From: Winogradskyella costae
GTDB lineage: Bacteria; Bacteroidota; Bacteroidia; Flavobacteriales; Flavobacteriaceae
Length of the DNA stretch: 64,000 nucleotides
Direction of reading: 5' to 3'
NCBI RefSeq assembly: GCF_013403865.1
Contig: NZ_JABFDK010000001.1
Span: 1,054,001 to 1,118,000, forward strand
In this document: piece by piece, positions 17,500 to 25,217 of the stretch
Numbering within the stretch: position 1 is the stretch's first letter
Layout of the letters: every line of letters starts with the position of its first letter
Translations under genes and position numbers: made by a program
The notes under the pieces: generated by a model
Told to the model about the DNA's origin: nothing
The model's database searches: none
What the model saw: only the letters and a program-made list of their open reading frames with translations

Positions 17500-18121
17500 C
17501 CTTTTTGAAGCTATTCCGTTTGTTGAAAACCCGCTTTATGAGCGCATTATTTCAGACATTTCATCGCAAAAATATAGTATTGTTGATGATTTTTTTTCAG
17601 AAGATGAAGTTATTGCTTTACGGCACTCCTTGCTTTTAAAGTATGAGGAAGATGCCTTTAAAAAATCTGCTATTGGTAATAAAACCAATGAGCTCGTTGA
17701 AAAAGCAGTACGCGGTGATATTATTCTTTGGATAGATGAACAGATTATAAATTCTGCTGAGGAATTATTCTTCAATAAAATTAATGATTTAAAAGATTAC
17801 CTCAATCGCACCTGTTTCCTTGGTATTAATCAGAAGGAATTCCATTATGCCATTTATCCAAAAGACACGTATTACAAACGTCATTTAGATACGTTCCAAA
17901 ATGATGATAGACGTAAATTATCGTTTGTTTGTTATTTAAACAGTGAAGATTGGCAACCTGAAAATGGAGGTGAGTTGGTTCTTTATTTAGACGGTGAAGA
18001 CAAGGTTATTTATCCATTTCCTGGCAAAGTCGTTATTTTTGAAAGCCAAGAATTAGAACATGAAGTAAAACCCGTAAATACACAACGGTTGAGTATTACA
18101 GGTTGGTTGAAAACCCGTTAA
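17492..18121 (+). CDS. 2OG-Fe(II) oxygenase
   Basis: A 209-residue Fe(II)/2-oxoglutarate dioxygenase with the prolyl-4-hydroxylase-like fold. The iron ligands are His in YYKRHLDTF, the following Asp, and a second His in ELEHEVKPV; the 2OG-binding Arg is in TQRLSITGWLK. It may hydroxylate protein side chains, but the substrate is unknown. There is no in-frame ATG near the start, so GTG at 17492 is used; the nearest upstream stop is at 17471. A 12-codon ATG ORF overlaps this start. Confidence 0.88.
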   Translation: MSSLFEAIPFVENPLYERIISDISSQKYSIVDDFFSEDEVIALRHSLLLKYEEDAFKKSAIGNKTNELVEKAVRGDIILWIDEQIINSAEELFFNKINDLKDYLNRTCFLGINQKEFHYAIYPKDTYYKRHLDTFQNDDRRKLSFVCYLNSEDWQPENGGELVLYLDGEDKVIYPFPGKVVIFESQELEHEVKPVNTQRLSITGWLKTR

Positions 18122-18127
18122 AAGAGG

Positions 18128-18226
18128 TTAACGTCGCTTATTTCTGTTATAGAAATAGACAATAATTAAAACCACTCCTAAGATTAGAAACAAGCCATTT
18201 CCGCCTAAAAAGCTAAGTATATCCAT
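18128..18226 (-). CDS. Mini membrane protein (32 aa), hypothetical
   Basis: The ORF starts MDILSFLGGNGLFLILG and has a single hydrophobic helix followed by a basic tail (YFYNRNKRR). Its ATG lies one base behind the stop of the next mini-gene upstream, which suggests translational coupling. A longer version of this frame exists but would overlap the whole upstream mini-gene, so the short form is preferred. Function unknown. Confidence 0.5.
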   Translation of the reverse strand: MDILSFLGGNGLFLILGVVLIIVYFYNRNKRR

Positions 18227-18227
18227 A

Positions 18228-18404
18228 TTAACTGTCTTTATATCTGTTTTTATTATATCTATAAATTGCAAAAGCGATAAGAACCAAAACCACCAAAGGT
18301 AAGAGTGTGCCAATAAAAATGCCGATGCTATAACTGCTATCAGGAGCATTCTTTATTTTTTCGTCTATATCAACGTTTTGTAATACTGTTATTAATAAGC
18401 TCAT
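18228..18404 (-). CDS. Small membrane protein (58 aa), hypothetical
   Basis: The ORF starts MSLLITVLQNVDIDEKIK and has one clear membrane helix (IGIFIGTLLPLVVLVLIAFAI) followed by a basic tail (RYNKNRYKDS). Charge placement suggests the tail is cytosolic. It forms a tandem pair with the 32-residue gene and lies 26 bases downstream of the MATE gene, in the same direction, so the three could share a transcript. A longer start eight codons upstream is less likely. Confidence 0.55.
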   Translation of the reverse strand: MSLLITVLQNVDIDEKIKNAPDSSYSIGIFIGTLLPLVVLVLIAFAIYRYNKNRYKDS

Positions 18405-18430
18405 TATAGAAATAAAATTAATAATCAAAT

Positions 18431-19765
18431 TTAAGTGTTTTGAGCTAGCGAAATAAATGTTTTTCTAAATTTTATAATTAATGGTAAGCCTCTAGCAATC
18501 ATCCACAATGTAAAGGCGATAAAAATACCATAGAGTTTATAATCTAGGCTATCTACCCAAAATATAACTGGAACGAAAATAATAAGCGTAGAAAATAACA
18601 ACACGTTTCTAAGATACTTCATCTTACCCAGTCCTTTAAAAACCCCATCGAAAATAAAAGCTAATGCACATAACGGTTGCATAGCTAAAACAATCCAAAA
18701 TACGTTGTAGAATTCAGTAAGTACTGCTTCGTCATTGCTAAATAAGTTTCCTAATGGATAGTAAAACACAGCACCAATTGCTCCAATAAAAAGTCCGACA
18801 ACAATGCCATATTTAATCAGTTTATTACTTAATTCTAAAAGGTTTTTATAGTCTTTTGCACCTAACAATTTTCCCGATAAAATATTACCTGCACTGGCAT
18901 AACCATCAATAAGAAAAGCACCCAAAAACCAAAGATTTATGGCAATGGTATAAGCTGCGATATAATTTTCGCCGTATTTTGTAGCAAAGCTAGTTCCAAA
19001 ATATAAGGCAATATTCAGAGCTATGGTTCTAATGAATAAATTCAAAATCATTAATGTGAATCGTTTCATTTCAGGATTAAAAGGCAACTTTGCAATTAAC
19101 GGAATGTCTGTTTTCCTTAATAAATAATAAGCAGAAAGTAAAGCCATAATAAGCTGTGCAATAACACTAGCATAAGCTGCACCTTTGATGTGCATGGCAG
19201 GTATAACACCTTCAATTCCATAAACTAAAATAATGTCTAAGACAATATTTGCCAATGCTCCAGAAATAGCAATCAGCATCGGGAAATAGGTGTTTTGCAG
19301 TCCTCTAAAAGTTCCAAAGACAGCAATAGTAAACAACGTAAACGGGAAACCGAAAACTCGTATTTGGTAATAATCTACACTAAAATTTAATATGTCTCCT
19401 GTAGCATTATAAAGTTGAAAAATATGAGAAGCTAACGGATAGGTAATGGCTATAATTACAAGACTGAGTGCTGTAATTACAAAAATAGCTTGTGCCGGTA
19501 AATTCTTCACTGCATCTACATTTCCCGCACCTAAGTATTGGGAAATAATAGAAGAAATAGCACTTCTGGTTTGTCCTAGCACCCAGATTAGCATGGATAA
19601 AAATGTGGTTACAATACCAACTGCCGCCAGAGATGTTGTAGCATTCTGTTCCATATTACCAATTATAGCAGCATCAGTTAAGGATAAAATAGGCTCAGAA
19701 ACTCCCGAAATTAATGCAGGAATAGCCAGTTTGTTAATTTGTTTTAACGTTATAGATGTGCTCAC
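18431..19765 (-). CDS. MATE family efflux transporter
   Basis: A 444-residue inner-membrane multidrug/toxin-type antiporter of the DinF/NorM branch, with about 12 membrane segments. Typical parts are LTDAAIIGNM in the first helix pair, a second-half counterpart and GTFRGLQNT between. The substrate is unknown. There is no ATG start; I chose the GTG at 19765 (M)STSITLKQINKL, which overlaps the TGA stop of a gnat fragment. The same TTGTGAG junction remains at 37.56 kb beside the intact gnat gene, which supports this start and shows that gnat and MATE were once one operon. Confidence 0.9.
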   Translation of the reverse strand: MSTSITLKQINKLAIPALISGVSEPILSLTDAAIIGNMEQNATTSLAAVGIVTTFLSMLIWVLGQTRSAISSIISQYLGAGNVDAVKNLPAQAIFVITALSLVIIAITYPLASHIFQLYNATGDILNFSVDYYQIRVFGFPFTLFTIAVFGTFRGLQNTYFPMLIAISGALANIVLDIILVYGIEGVIPAMHIKGAAYASVIAQLIMALLSAYYLLRKTDIPLIAKLPFNPEMKRFTLMILNLFIRTIALNIALYFGTSFATKYGENYIAAYTIAINLWFLGAFLIDGYASAGNILSGKLLGAKDYKNLLELSNKLIKYGIVVGLFIGAIGAVFYYPLGNLFSNDEAVLTEFYNVFWIVLAMQPLCALAFIFDGVFKGLGKMKYLRNVLLFSTLIIFVPVIFWVDSLDYKLYGIFIAFTLWMIARGLPLIIKFRKTFISLAQNT

Positions 19766-19887
19766 AATACCAATTTGTAACAATGAAAAGGAAATTCACT
19801 TTGCTTTGGAACGTAAATATCTCCTAATCATTTATAACCGCGAAGTTCGTAAAACTTTTGGTTTCTTTTGTTCTGTGAAAAGGTATC
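19761..19887. repeat. Left direct repeat of the island
   Basis: It matches 37558-37684 at 118 of 127 positions without gaps. The longest identical runs are about 34 and 38 bases. Weaker similarity continues about 10 bases further left into the MATE coding start. Confidence 0.92.
19762..19887 (-). pseudogene. 3' remnant of a GNAT acetyltransferase gene
   Basis: Read on the minus strand it encodes DTFSQNKRNQKFYELRGYK, then an in-frame TGA where the intact copy at 37.6 kb has CGA (Arg), then LGDIYVPKQSEFPFHCYKLVL and the normal stop. Only the last 41 codons remain and they carry a nonsense mutation, so it is not functional. Its final TGA overlaps the GTG start of the MATE gene. Confidence 0.9.
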
Positions 19888-20105
19888 TCATTAAATAGCG
19901 CTATAGCTGATATCAATAATAAACTCCGTTTAAAGGTTTTGACTATGAAATTATTGAATTGAGAATTTTTAAATAGAAGATTTCAGATAATAAAAAAAAT
20001 CATTTGCGAAAAAAGTATAAATGATAAAAAATGTTCAGTTTAGAAGTCATTTAGCTTATATCCTGCAGTTTTCGTATATTTACAATAAATATTTTATCAT
20101 CATAA

Positions 20106-20819
20106 ATGAAATTGAACCCTGTAAGAATTAAAGATAATATTGAAGTTAATAGTTTAATATTATCTAAGATTAGAGATTTTATAGATTTAAGGAGGTTAGA
20201 GCAAGGCGATAAATTGCCATCTGAGCGTATCCTTAGTCAGACACTTGATGTCAGCAGGAGAAGTATTAGAGATGCAATCGATAAACTTGAACTTTATGGA
20301 TTAGTAAAATCAATTCCGAAAACAGGGATATTTATGAATACTGGTCGAATTGCTTTTACAGGAGTGATTGATGGTATGCTAAATATGGAAGAAGAGGATT
20401 TTCTTTCACTTATAGAATCTCGATTAATGCTTGAAAATAAGTCTGTCTTTTTAGCTGCTACAAGAAGAACAGAAGATGATTTAATCAATTTAGAAACAGC
20501 ACTCCATGCGTATAACGCTAAAATATTAAGTAGTGAAGATGCTTTACAGGAAGATCTTCTGTTTCACTTGGCAATTGCTAAGGCAAGCAAAAACACGACG
20601 ATATATGCAATGATGTTGCAAATTATTCCTAAAATAATAGCCGTATTTGTAAAAACTAGAGTTTGTGATGAAGACGGATTTAATTTCGAAATAGACAAAC
20701 ACCAAGCTATTTTTGAGGCCATAAAGAACAAAGATGCTGAACAGGCTATTAAGGCTATGAATTTCCACTTTGAATTACTTAATGAGTTTTGTGACGATTT
20801 TAAACAACGACAAATATAG
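20106..20819 (+). CDS. GntR/FadR-family (FCD) transcriptional regulator 1
   Basis: A 237-residue regulator. The N-terminal winged helix-turn-helix contains LEQGDKLPSERILSQTLDVSRRSIRDAIDKLELYG, the GntR signature (residues about 35-75). The C-terminal FCD effector domain (helical, with DLLFHLAIAKAS) includes the His-rich metal/ligand site of the FadR subfamily. FCD regulators commonly respond to sugar acids. It is the first gene of the island and has a paralog at 29785. With that paralog it is the best candidate to bind the tandem TGGTnnACCA operators in the island. Repressor function and ligand are inferred. Confidence 0.93.
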   Translation: MKLNPVRIKDNIEVNSLILSKIRDFIDLRRLEQGDKLPSERILSQTLDVSRRSIRDAIDKLELYGLVKSIPKTGIFMNTGRIAFTGVIDGMLNMEEEDFLSLIESRLMLENKSVFLAATRRTEDDLINLETALHAYNAKILSSEDALQEDLLFHLAIAKASKNTTIYAMMLQIIPKIIAVFVKTRVCDEDGFNFEIDKHQAIFEAIKNKDAEQAIKAMNFHFELLNEFCDDFKQRQI

Positions 20820-21226
20820 CATTCGTTCAATGCTTAGATTTCCCAATTTATAAGGCATTACCTATATAAATTTTACGTTCACCCTGCCGTTACCCTTATC
20901 TGAAATTTCTAAAATAATCAGTTAGAATTGAGGTCCTAAATTTCTACTCCTGTGTGATAAGCACAGCAACCTTGCACTAAGCAATTCACTTCGGTTAACT
21001 ATAGCCTACCCAACACTCACAAGGCTGCTAAATACTTCTCGACAATACCTATAAAGCTTTAAATAAATTATTTAATTCTATACTGTATTAAACACTGTTT
21101 TAGAAGAGATCGAAAAAAATAAATTCTAAAAAGGCTTCTTATTTGCATTATAAGCTCAAATAAATATTTATCATTATATTTGGTGCGCCAAACTGGTGCG
21201 CCAATTTATATTTCAATAAAATAATT
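20820..21226. other. 407-bp intergenic region with possible structured element and operator 1
   Basis: No credible coding frame is seen. Around 20950-21029 there are nested complementary pieces: CTGTG/CACAG (20950-20966) and AGCAACCTTG (20965-20974) against CAAGGCTGCT (21020-21029) with one mismatch. This stretch has more G+C than its surroundings. The last part carries the gntK promoter and operator 1. Confidence 0.5.
21175..21204 (+). promoter_or_regulatory. Promoter -7 box with tandem operator 1 (gntK-gnd)
   Basis: The -7 box TATATTTG (21175-21182) overlaps the first of two half-operators TGGTGCGCCA (21181-21190 and 21194-21203), set 13 bases apart. Each half-operator is a TGGT-N2-ACCA palindrome with one mismatch. 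The ATG of gntK is 22 bases downstream. A bound regulator would block RNA polymerase. Similarity to the UxuR/ExuR operator (TTGGTATACCAA) is from recall. Confidence 0.75.
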
Positions 21227-21718
21227 ATGAATTTGAATACTACAGTCTTTATAATAGGAGTTTCTGGTTGTGGCAAAACAACCATAGGAAAGCTATTAGC
21301 AGAAGAATTATCACTTCCTTTTTTTGATGCTGATGATTTTCATCCTGAAACTAATATAATAAAAATGTCTGTAGGACAACCATTAAATGATGCGGATAGA
21401 GCAAGTTGGTTAAACACAATTAATGAACTCGCCATAGACCAATCGAAAAATAAGGGGTGTGTCATTGCCTGCTCAGCACTGAAAGCAGATTACAGATCTA
21501 TCTTAAATACCAATTTAGGAGCCAAGGCAAAATGGGTATACTTACAAGGTACTTTTGATGACGTTTATAATAGAATTTCTGAACGCAAAAATCATTTTAT
21601 GCCGCGAGCATTGTTAAAATCACAATTCGACATTTTAGAAGTTCCTGTAAACGCATTAGAAGTCTCTATAACTAAAACTCCTATGGAAATAATTAAAACA
21701 ATAAAAAACAATATATGA
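21227..21718 (+). CDS. gntK: Gluconokinase
   Basis: A 163-residue GntK-type kinase that makes 6-phosphogluconate from gluconate and ATP. The P-loop GVSGCGKTT is at residues 11-19. It is followed by FFDADDFHPETNIIKMSVGQPLND (substrate/lid region), CSALKADYR and the Arg-bearing FMPRALLKSQ box. It overlaps gnd by four bases (ATGA), a tight functional pair. Expression is probably controlled by operator 1. Other sugar acids as substrate cannot be ruled out. Confidence 0.93.
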   Translation: MNLNTTVFIIGVSGCGKTTIGKLLAEELSLPFFDADDFHPETNIIKMSVGQPLNDADRASWLNTINELAIDQSKNKGCVIACSALKADYRSILNTNLGAKAKWVYLQGTFDDVYNRISERKNHFMPRALLKSQFDILEVPVNALEVSITKTPMEIIKTIKNNI

Positions 21719-23112
21719 AAAGTGAATTTGGTTTATTTGGTCTAGGCGTCATGGGAAAAAGCTTAACGAGAAATTTAGCCAATAACGGCTTTACGGTTTC
21801 AATGTTTAATAGACATATTAAAGGTCTTGAGGAACATGTCGCTATTAATTTTAAGAATGAACATACCGAGTTAACAAATGCACTAGCTTTTGATAATTTA
21901 GAAGCCTTTGTTAAATCAATTCAAACACCTAGAAAAATTATGCTCATGGTCAATGCAGGAAAAACCATTGATTATGTCATCGCGGATTTACTTCCCTATT
22001 TATCTAAAGGTGATACATTAATTGATGGAGGAAATTCTAATTATAAAGACACCAAAGAGAGATCTCTATATTTAAAGTCTAAGTATATTTATTTTATAGG
22101 AGTTGGTGTTTCTGGTGGTGAAGAAGGCGCTCTTAAAGGACCTTCTATTATGCCTGGTGGGTCGAAAGAAACCTATGATGCTGTTGCACCTTTTTTAGAG
22201 GCTATAGCTGCAAAAGACAAAGCCAACTTGCCTTGTTGTACATATATTGGACCAGAAGGTAGTGGTCATTTTGTAAAAATGGTTCATAATGGTATTGAAT
22301 ATGCTGAAATGCAATTACTAGCAGAAGTATATGATATACTCAGAACAAATGAAAACACCCCAACTGATATTGCCAATATTCTAGAATCATGGCAGCCTTT
22401 AGCTAACAGCTATTTGTTAGAAATTACAATTGATATACTTCGGAAGAAGGAGCACAACGAGTGGTTGGTCGATAAAATAATGGACAAGGCTGGTAATAAA
22501 GGAACAGGAAATTGGACAACAATTGCTACAGCAGAATTAGGTGTACCTAGCTCATTAATAGCTTCTGCCCTTTTTGCAAGATATACTTCCTTTTATAAAT
22601 CAGATAGAGTTCAATTAAACACACTTTATAACAAGCAAACCACAAAACCCTCAATAACCACAAAGGACGTCTATGATGCATATCAATTTGCTAGAATTAT
22701 CAACCACCATCAAGGTATAAAACTAATTGCTGTAGCTTCTAAAACATTTAAATGGCATATTAATTTGAGCGAAGTAGCAAGAATTTGGACCAACGGCTGT
22801 ATTATTAGATCCTCTTTCATGGAAGAATTAGTAGAGGTTTTAAGAGAAACGGATTCGATTTTAAACCATAGTGCCATCGTTAAACAAGTCAACTTACTAA
22901 AACCTAAAGTCAATAATGCAGTTGCCCAATGTGTCTTAGCCGAAATTCCTATACCATGTATAAGTGAATCTATAAACTTTTTTAATGGTCTAACTACAGC
23001 CAATTCACCAGCCAATATTATACAAGCACAACGTGATTATTTTGGTGCACATACCTACCAAAGAATAGATGATGAGACGGAAGCATTTCACCATACCAAA
23101 TGGATAAATTAA
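21715..23112 (+). CDS. gnd: 6-phosphogluconate dehydrogenase (decarboxylating)
   Basis: The enzyme oxidises 6-phosphogluconate to ribulose-5-phosphate, CO2 and NADPH. The N-terminal Rossmann loop is GLGVMGKSLTRN. Signature parts are DGGNSNYKDT, VGVSGGEEGALKGPSIMPGG, and the catalytic Lys in GHFVKMVHNGIEYAEMQLLAE. The C-terminal dimer tail YFGAHTYQRID is complete. Length 465 is normal. It is coupled to gntK, so this locus sends gluconate to the pentose phosphate pathway instead of an Entner-Doudoroff route. Confidence 0.95.
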   Translation: MKSEFGLFGLGVMGKSLTRNLANNGFTVSMFNRHIKGLEEHVAINFKNEHTELTNALAFDNLEAFVKSIQTPRKIMLMVNAGKTIDYVIADLLPYLSKGDTLIDGGNSNYKDTKERSLYLKSKYIYFIGVGVSGGEEGALKGPSIMPGGSKETYDAVAPFLEAIAAKDKANLPCCTYIGPEGSGHFVKMVHNGIEYAEMQLLAEVYDILRTNENTPTDIANILESWQPLANSYLLEITIDILRKKEHNEWLVDKIMDKAGNKGTGNWTTIATAELGVPSSLIASALFARYTSFYKSDRVQLNTLYNKQTTKPSITTKDVYDAYQFARIINHHQGIKLIAVASKTFKWHINLSEVARIWTNGCIIRSSFMEELVEVLRETDSILNHSAIVKQVNLLKPKVNNAVAQCVLAEIPIPCISESINFFNGLTTANSPANIIQAQRDYFGAHTYQRIDDETEAFHHTKWIN

Positions 23113-23570
23113 GCTAAGGTCGACATCTAAACTTAAATAAAATTACAGAAAAAATGCTGAGAAACTCAAAATTAAAATGTTCTAGAAGTGTTTATTTAAT
23201 AGGTCTATAGCCATCTTATTAAGAAAATGCGATTTTAAATCCCTTTATTCTACTAATTTCTCATTTAATTGTTTGTTTAAATAATAAATATTTATATATT
23301 TGGTACACCAATCTGGTGCGCCAGTTTGAAATTATGAATTATTAAGCACTTATTTTAGTCTTTAAAAAATGAATTTATAGAGATTGAAGGGTGAACTAAA
23401 AGAAAGTAATTAGTACAACGTGCAAGATTACGGAGTTACAATTTACATTAAAAACAAGAAGGAAGTTCCCAATCCTTTCTTGGTCTAATAAAAAAACAAG
23501 ATGATATCTATATATGCTTTTCAATATTGAAAGTATAGCCTAAAATGATATAAATAATTAAAGTATTACT
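23113..23570. other. 458-bp intergenic region with promoter and long leader
   Basis: Contains operator 2 and a strong promoter at 23272-23302, then about 250 bases of untranslated leader before the enolase-family gene. Only tiny ORFs (3-4 codons) are seen in the leader. No coding region or clear riboswitch is recognised. Confidence 0.5.
23272..23324 (+). promoter_or_regulatory. Consensus Bacteroidota promoter with tandem operator 2
   Basis: TTTG (23272-23275), a 19-base spacer and TATATTTG (23295-23302) form a full -33/-7 promoter. The operator halves are TGGTACACCA (23301-23310, a perfect TGGT-N2-ACCA palindrome) and TGGTGCGCCA (23314-23323), again 13 bases apart and overlapping the -7 box. 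It drives the enolase-family gene at 23571. Confidence 0.8.
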
Positions 23571-24788
23571 ATGAAAATTGAAGATATAAAAGTTTACGTA
23601 TGTTCTCCAGGGCGTAATTTTGTAACCGTAAAAATTTTTACAGATGAAGGTGTTTACGGTTTAGGAGATGCAACCGTAAACGGAAGAGAATTAGCTGTTG
23701 TAGCCTATTTGGAAGAACATGTAATTCCATGTCTAATAGGTAGAGATGCCCATCAAATAGAAGATATTTGGCAATACTTATCCAAAGGCGCTTATTGGCA
23801 AAATGGAGCCATCAGTATGGCCGCCATCGGAGCTATTGATGTAGCCCTATGGGACATTAAAGGTAAAATTGCAGGCTTGCCTGTTTACCAATTATTAGGG
23901 GGTAAAAGTAGAAGAGCCGTTACGGTTTATGCCCATGTTAATGGGTCTTCTATCGATGAGGTTATTGATAATTTAGAGATCGCCATTAAGGAAGGTTACA
24001 AAGTTGTGAGATTGCAATCCGCAATTCCGAGTTTAGAAGGTACTTACGGTACATTAGATGGTAAAAAGAATTACTATGAGTTACAAGGCAGCAGACCTTT
24101 ACCACCAGAGCAAATTTGGTCTACCACAAAATATCTCAACTTTATTCCGGAATTATTCAAAAGAGCGCGTGAAAAATTTGGCTATGATATTGAGTTATGT
24201 CACGATATTCATAGTAGATTAACCCCTATTGAAGCTGCGCAATTAGGGAAGATGCTAGAACCTTATCGTTTAAAGTTTATGGAAGACACCACAACTTACG
24301 ATAATCCCGAAGGCTATAAGATTATAAGAAACCATACGACTACACCAATCGCATTAGGAGAAAAATTCAACACCATTTGGGACGCTAAACCTTTAATTGA
24401 AAATCAATATATAGATTTCGTTAGAACTGCTGCAACTCACGGAGGAGGCATAACTCCATTAAAAAAACTAGCAGATTTTGCGGCGCTTTATCATGTAAGA
24501 ATGGCACCCCATGGCGCACCAGATTTATCTCCTGTCTGTTTTATGGCCCATATGCACTTGGATCTTTGGGCACCAAACTTTGGAGTACAAGAGTTTATTG
24601 GATTTGGCACACCAGAACTAAATGAGGTCTTTACTTATAATGCAACGCTAAAAGAAGGAGAGATTTACATTGATGATACACCAGGCCTCGGCATTGAATT
24701 TAATGAAGACCTGGCTAAAAAATACCCTTATAAAAGATCGTACCTCCCAGTTAGTAGGCTGGAAGATGGTACATTATGGAACTGGTAA
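23571..24788 (+). CDS. Enolase-superfamily sugar-acid dehydratase (ManD/RspA-like)
   Basis: A 405-residue protein close to D-mannonate dehydratases of the enolase superfamily, which make 2-keto-3-deoxygluconate. Shared parts include [52 protein letters not shown] and the end [14 protein letters not shown]. Metal ligands are the Asp in CHDIHSR, the Glu in FMEDTT and the Glu in LGEKFN; the catalytic His in HDIHSR is kept. The loop reads HGAPDLSPV where I recall HGATDLSPV in characterised enzymes. Some ManD relatives also use D-gluconate, so exact specificity is open. Controlled by operator 2. Confidence 0.88.
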   Translation: MKIEDIKVYVCSPGRNFVTVKIFTDEGVYGLGDATVNGRELAVVAYLEEHVIPCLIGRDAHQIEDIWQYLSKGAYWQNGAISMAAIGAIDVALWDIKGKIAGLPVYQLLGGKSRRAVTVYAHVNGSSIDEVIDNLEIAIKEGYKVVRLQSAIPSLEGTYGTLDGKKNYYELQGSRPLPPEQIWSTTKYLNFIPELFKRAREKFGYDIELCHDIHSRLTPIEAAQLGKMLEPYRLKFMEDTTTYDNPEGYKIIRNHTTTPIALGEKFNTIWDAKPLIENQYIDFVRTAATHGGGITPLKKLADFAALYHVRMAPHGAPDLSPVCFMAHMHLDLWAPNFGVQEFIGFGTPELNEVFTYNATLKEGEIYIDDTPGLGIEFNEDLAKKYPYKRSYLPVSRLEDGTLWNW

Positions 24789-24798
24789 ATAATTAGCT

Positions 24799-24838
24799 AT
24801 AGTGTTATCTGCTATAAATAAATAACAGGTAGCACTAT
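24799..24838 (+). terminator. Hairpin downstream of the enolase-family gene
   Basis: ATAGTGTTATCTG (24799-24811) pairs with CAGGTAGCACTAT (24826-24838) with two G:U pairs across a 14-base loop. It follows the stop by 11 bases but lacks a T-run, so it may protect the mRNA end or act as a weak terminator. Confidence 0.5.
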
Positions 24839-25119
24839 ACAATTAATACACCGACTTACTTGTAAAAGAATTTGATTTACTCTAGAATCTATTCTACAGA
24901 TATTACATAATCAGTGCACCATTACAGTTTCAAAGACATTACTAAATATTTAACCAAATAAACTAATCAATTATGAAACAGAAATTAAAACCAACCTAGC
25001 ATAAAGGTAGGTTCCCTCGCGTCGATCAATTTCCAAGTTACTTCTTCTATTAGGTCGAACTAAAATAACTACTTGTACTATTCATAACACACGTTTTTTA
25101 AATTCATAAAAATTTAATT

Positions 25120-25152
25120 AACACTTAGTGGTGTGTAGTATACTAAGGTGTT
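25120..25152 (+). promoter_or_regulatory. Leader hairpin upstream of susC
   Basis: AACACTTAGT (25120-25129) pairs with ACTAAGGTGTT (25142-25152) with one bulged base. It ends 65 bases before the ATG and could be an mRNA leader structure or a protein-binding site. Confidence 0.35.
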
Positions 25153-25217
25153 AGTCCTCATTATGTCAATACCTATAGTGTCTTGACGATTACTTAATTT
25201 AAAAAAATAGATCACAA

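Larger units (their letters stand above)
24789..25217. other. 429-bp intergenic region with two hairpins upstream of susC
   Basis: No coding region is seen except a 9-codon ORF at 24973. There are hairpins at 24799-24838 and 25120-25152, and no TGGTnnACCA operator, so susC is likely regulated differently from the neighbouring units. Confidence 0.5.

Noticed and set aside
18128..18349. 73-codon ORF as a single gene
   Set aside because: Its first 41 codons overlap the better 58-codon membrane ORF; the 32-codon form starting one base behind that stop is more plausible.
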